This document shows, in pieces, positions 61,493-64,000 of a stretch of 64,000 bases of DNA. Position 1 is the stretch's first letter. Each line of letters starts with the position of its first letter. The notes beneath the pieces were generated by a model. The model was given only the letters and a program-made list of their open reading frames with translations, made no database searches and had not been told where the DNA came from. The stretch spans positions 5,952,001-6,016,000 of the forward strand of contig NZ_CP092497.1 in the NCBI RefSeq assembly GCF_022479115.1, read 5' to 3'. The position numbers were made by a program, and so were the translations under genes. This stretch comes from Amycolatopsis sp. EV170708-02-1 (GTDB lineage: Bacteria > Actinomycetota > Actinomycetes > Mycobacteriales > Pseudonocardiaceae).

Positions 61493-63196
61493 TCAGCCGG
61501 TCGGGAAGTCGTCCGGCGTGCGGATGCGGTCCCGCACCCAGACCCCGGCGGGCTTCAGCATCGAAGTGCCGGTGAAGGAGTTCCCGGCGCAGGTTCCGGT
61601 CTTGAACACGGCACCGGAGCGGAAGTCGTCGGAGAAGTTCCAGTTCGTCCAGCCGATCTTCTTGGCGGCCAGCAGATCCAGATACCTCTGCGAGTACGTG
61701 AAGTCGTTCCCGCCGTCACCCGTGTAGGTCTGGGTGCCGAATTCCGTGACGAACACCGGGAGCTTGTCGGCCGTCCGCGCCAGCGCGTCGTAGTGCTCGT
61801 CCTGGTGCGACGCGGCGTAGAAGTGGAACGTGTACATGATGTTGGTGGCGTTGACGGGGTTGTTCAGGATGTCGGTCTCGTCGCGCTGGTCGGAGACGCC
61901 GAAGGTCGACCAGCCGTGCGTACCGAGGAAGACGACGCTGTCCGGGTCCTGGGCCCGGATCACCGGGATGACCTCTTCGGCGTACCGCTTCACGTCCGCC
62001 CAGCTGACGCCGTTCGGTTCGTTCGCGACGTCGTAGATGATGTTGACCTTGTCCTTGTGCCGCTGGGCGATCTCGGTGAAGAAGGTCTTCGCGAGGTGGG
62101 TGTTCACGTTCGGGTCGCCCGGGTCGAGCTGGTGCCAGTCGACCAGGACGTACATCCCGCGTTTCGTCGCCTCTTCGATGTAGTTGTGCATCATGTCGGT
62201 GAACTTGCGCGGGTTGCTCTCGTAGCCGTCGTCCTGGATGTACATGGCGACGCGCAGGATGTCGGCCTTCCAATCGTTGGCCAGCGCGTCCAGCGAGGCG
62301 GTCTTCACGCACTGGCTGTACCACTGGATCCCGTGCGTGCTCATCCCCCGCAGCTGGATGGGCTTGCCGTACTGGTTGCACAGTTTGACGCCGCAGACGT
62401 GGAGCTTCCCGTTGATGGACACCGGTGTCCCGGTGCCGCACGCCGGCGTGGTGGCGGAGACGGTGTTGCTCGGCGCGGACGTGTTGCCCGCCGCGTCGTA
62501 GGCGACCACCGTGAACGAGTAGGCCGTCGACGCGGCGAGACCGGACACCGTCGCGGGCGGATTCACCGTCGTGGCGACGGTTTGCCCGTTCCGGAGGACG
62601 CGGTACCCGGCGACGCCGACGTTGTCGGCCGACGCCTGCCAGGTCAGGGTCACGCTGCCGCAGGTCACGTTCGACGCGCTGGGCGACCCCGGCGCCGACG
62701 GGGCTTCGGTGTCGTTCGAGCCGCCGCTGCCTTCGACCGATAGCGAGTCCGCGTTGGGGCCGCCGTTCGCCGTGACGGCGGTGGTGCGGATCTTGTTGCT
62801 GCCCGCGGCGAGGTTCACCGTGGTGGTCACGGTGCGCCAGGTCGTCCACGCGCCGGTGCCGGCGAAGCCGAGGTCGTCGACGGCGATGGAGCCGTTGACG
62901 GTGATGTCGAGCGGGCGGTTGGCGGTGGTGCCGTTGGCGTAGCGGAAGGTCAGCGTGTGCTGCCCCGCCTGCGCCGCGTTGACGGTGTACTCGACGTAAC
63001 TACCGGTGACGTTCTCGTAGTTGACGAAGCCGGATCCGGTGAAACCGGTGTGATTCGATTCGACCGCGCCGCGCGAGATCGTCGCGTCCTCGGATTCGTA
63101 GCGGACGGGAGCCGCGGAAGCGGCCTGGGCGGAGATCGGGACCGAGGCGGCCGCGAGCACCGCGACCAGCGCCGCCCGCCATCTTGGGCGTACCAC
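61493..63196 (-). CDS. Secreted GH5 cellulase with CBM35-like and FN3 domains
   Basis: 567 residues, GTG start with GGAGG 7 bases upstream. Signal peptide (about 1-28), carbohydrate-binding module (CBM6/35 type; about 30-155: YESEDATISRGAVESNHTGFTGSGFVNY), Ser/Gly linker, one fibronectin type III domain (about 168-255), then the GH5 catalytic domain: acid/base in DVANEPNG (NEP) and nucleophile E in VFVTEFGTQ. Endo-beta-glucanase. A 19-bp palindrome precedes it, and two hairpin repeats flank the gene. Confidence 0.93.
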   Translation of the reverse strand: MVRPRWRAALVAVLAAASVPISAQAASAAPVRYESEDATISRGAVESNHTGFTGSGFVNYENVTGSYVEYTVNAAQAGQHTLTFRYANGTTANRPLDITVNGSIAVDDLGFAGTGAWTTWRTVTTTVNLAAGSNKIRTTAVTANGGPNADSLSVEGSGGSNDTEAPSAPGSPSASNVTCGSVTLTWQASADNVGVAGYRVLRNGQTVATTVNPPATVSGLAASTAYSFTVVAYDAAGNTSAPSNTVSATTPACGTGTPVSINGKLHVCGVKLCNQYGKPIQLRGMSTHGIQWYSQCVKTASLDALANDWKADILRVAMYIQDDGYESNPRKFTDMMHNYIEEATKRGMYVLVDWHQLDPGDPNVNTHLAKTFFTEIAQRHKDKVNIIYDVANEPNGVSWADVKRYAEEVIPVIRAQDPDSVVFLGTHGWSTFGVSDQRDETDILNNPVNATNIMYTFHFYAASHQDEHYDALARTADKLPVFVTEFGTQTYTGDGGNDFTYSQRYLDLLAAKKIGWTNWNFSDDFRSGAVFKTGTCAGNSFTGTSMLKPAGVWVRDRIRTPDDFPTG

Positions 63197-63255
63197 TTTG
63201 TGCCTCCTTCAGAAGCGTCGTTGCGTTCCGTGAAGCAGGGGCGCGGCGAGCCCTT

Positions 63256-63274
63256 GTTAAGAAACCTTCCTAAC
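63256..63274. promoter_or_regulatory. Palindrome GTTAAGAAACCTTCCTAAC before the GH5 gene
   Basis: Same 8-3-8 architecture and nearly the same arms as the palindrome before the alkaline phosphatase gene (25068-25086); one arm base differs. Located 60 bp before the start codon. Confidence 0.6.
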
Positions 63275-63344
63275 GCGGACCAGTCTCACCATTCGGGTGA
63301 AGCGCTGTCAACAGGGCAAACGGGGCGATCGCACCCCGCATTCA

Positions 63345-63392
63345 GTCCTCTACTTGCGGTAGTTGCACGCGCAAGGACCGCGTTCAGAGGAC
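63345..63392. repeat. Imperfect hairpin repeat, copy 2
   Basis: GTCCTCT (63345-63351) pairs with AGAGGAC (63386-63392), inner arms GCGGTAGTTGC and GCAAGGACCGC differ at two pairs. The right flank GAAACGCG matches copy 1. Lies between the GH5 upstream region and the next gene. Confidence 0.8.
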
Positions 63393-63468
63393 GAAACGCG
63401 GGGTGGGCCGGGTCACCCGGACGGCGGGCCACACAAGTTCTCCACATTCGTCACGTACCGTGGAACCG

Positions 63469-64000
63469 GTGACCGCTTCGTCCCCTTCGGCACTGGATCT
63501 CATGGACCAGTGGCAACCACCGCCCAGGAAACGTGGCCCGCGTGGCTGCGTGATGCTCGCGCTCCTGGTCGTTGGCGCCTTGGTCGCCGGTGCCGTCTGG
63601 GTCGTGATCAGCCTCAACGACCGTGAACCGGTGCCGGTCAAACCGGCATTCGAGGTCCCCGCGCTCAAGCCGGCCCCGCGTTCGGCCATCCCCGGCGACG
63701 CCGGACCGCTGCCCGCGGAGCCCGCGAAGGACGCGTGGATCGCGAAGGTGTCGGAGAACACGGACATCCCCTCCCGCGCGCTGCGGGCGTACGTGAACGC
63801 CGCCGAAAAGACCGCGAAGACCACTCCGCGGTGCGAAATCACCTGGGCGACCATCGCCGGGATCGGCCGGACCGAGTCACAGCACGCCCGGCACGACGGT
63901 TCCCGCGCCGGTGAGGACGGCGTGGTGACGCCGCCGATCATCGGTATCCCGCTCGACGGCTCCCCCGGGGTGCTGGCGGTCGTCGACACCGACAAGGGCG
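63469..64000 (+). CDS. Membrane-anchored lytic transglycosylase-like protein, 3' end outside window
   Basis: At least 177 residues, GTG start at 63469. A short cytoplasmic N-terminus with PPPRKRGPRG, one membrane helix (about 27-48), a Pro-rich linker, then IPSRALRAYVNAAEKTAKTTPRCEITWATIAGIGRTESQHARHDG: the lysozyme-like glycosidase fold with the catalytic glutamate in GRTES. It cuts or remodels peptidoglycan at the outer membrane face. The gene continues past the window edge. Confidence 0.85.
   Translation, partial: MTASSPSALDLMDQWQPPPRKRGPRGCVMLALLVVGALVAGAVWVVISLNDREPVPVKPAFEVPALKPAPRSAIPGDAGPLPAEPAKDAWIAKVSENTDIPSRALRAYVNAAEKTAKTTPRCEITWATIAGIGRTESQHARHDGSRAGEDGVVTPPIIGIPLDGSPGVLAVVDTDKG

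Overview
The window is high-GC (about 70 percent by eye) actinobacterial chromosome. The gene families (SARP/AfsR regulator with TPRs, DUF222/HNH gene, RskA-type anti-sigma factor, Asp23/AmaP stress operon, ANTAR regulator PdtaR, two LacI-controlled sugar-type ABC operons, WXG100-type proteins) fit the Pseudonocardiaceae. Amycolatopsis or a close relative is my inference from gene style, not from a database. No rRNA, CRISPR array or complete prophage was seen. One tRNA-like gene is present.

Layout. 0-2.6 kb: end of a transmembrane Ser/Thr kinase followed by a coupled gene pair with type VII secretion signals (YxxxD and WNG). 2.8-6.2 kb: alpha/beta hydrolase without its nucleophile serine, divergent from a LysR regulator, then a DUF6461-like gene and a broken secreted-protein gene. 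6.2-12.4 kb: LacI-controlled alpha-glucoside uptake and hydrolysis (binding protein, two permeases, GH13 glucosidase) with the same 15-bp operator before both divergent units. 12.4-18.9 kb: a second LacI regulator, a near-consensus promoter with twin perfect palindromes, then an ABC importer (binding protein, ATPase, fused double permease) and a fumarase/aspartase-superfamily lyase; substrate unknown. 18.9-23.0 kb: accessory decay zone with truncated AfsR/LuxR-type ATPase and pentapeptide-family genes, a small ORF and a large serine recombinase whose stop codon lies inside an odd CAA-anticodon tRNA.

23.2-36.2 kb is mostly housekeeping and stress: pdtaR, secreted alkaline phosphatase, LuxR remnant, Asp23-DUF2273-Asp23-DUF6286-AmaP operon, SDR, RskA/ECF sigma pair, MarR divergent from an unusual P450, CsbD, hydrolases, LysE exporter, B3/B4 protein, Ku, YggT.

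36.6-41.0 kb is the most interesting part: a 970-residue SARP/NB-ARC/TPR regulator, a 39-codon peptide gene with an acidic leader-like half and a Trp/Gly/Pro/Arg tail, a SagB-type flavin dehydrogenase, and possibly a second small peptide gene. It looks like a minimal RiPP-type locus with no YcaO cyclodehydratase and no cysteine in the peptide. Next come an HNH/DUF222 gene, its decayed neighbour copy and 52-bp repeats.

43-64 kb: methyltransferase/MerR pair; a zinc-type homeostasis module (ArsR sensor, CDF exporter, His/Cys-rich exported proteins); epoxide hydrolase, Nudix, MFS/MocR pair, SSB, polyprenyl synthase, cupin, TetR, membrane proteins, a frameshifted DinB gene with ArsR, RecQ, adenosine-deaminase-like gene, and a GH5 cellulase flanked by two related hairpin repeats. 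The window ends inside a membrane-anchored transglycosylase-like gene.
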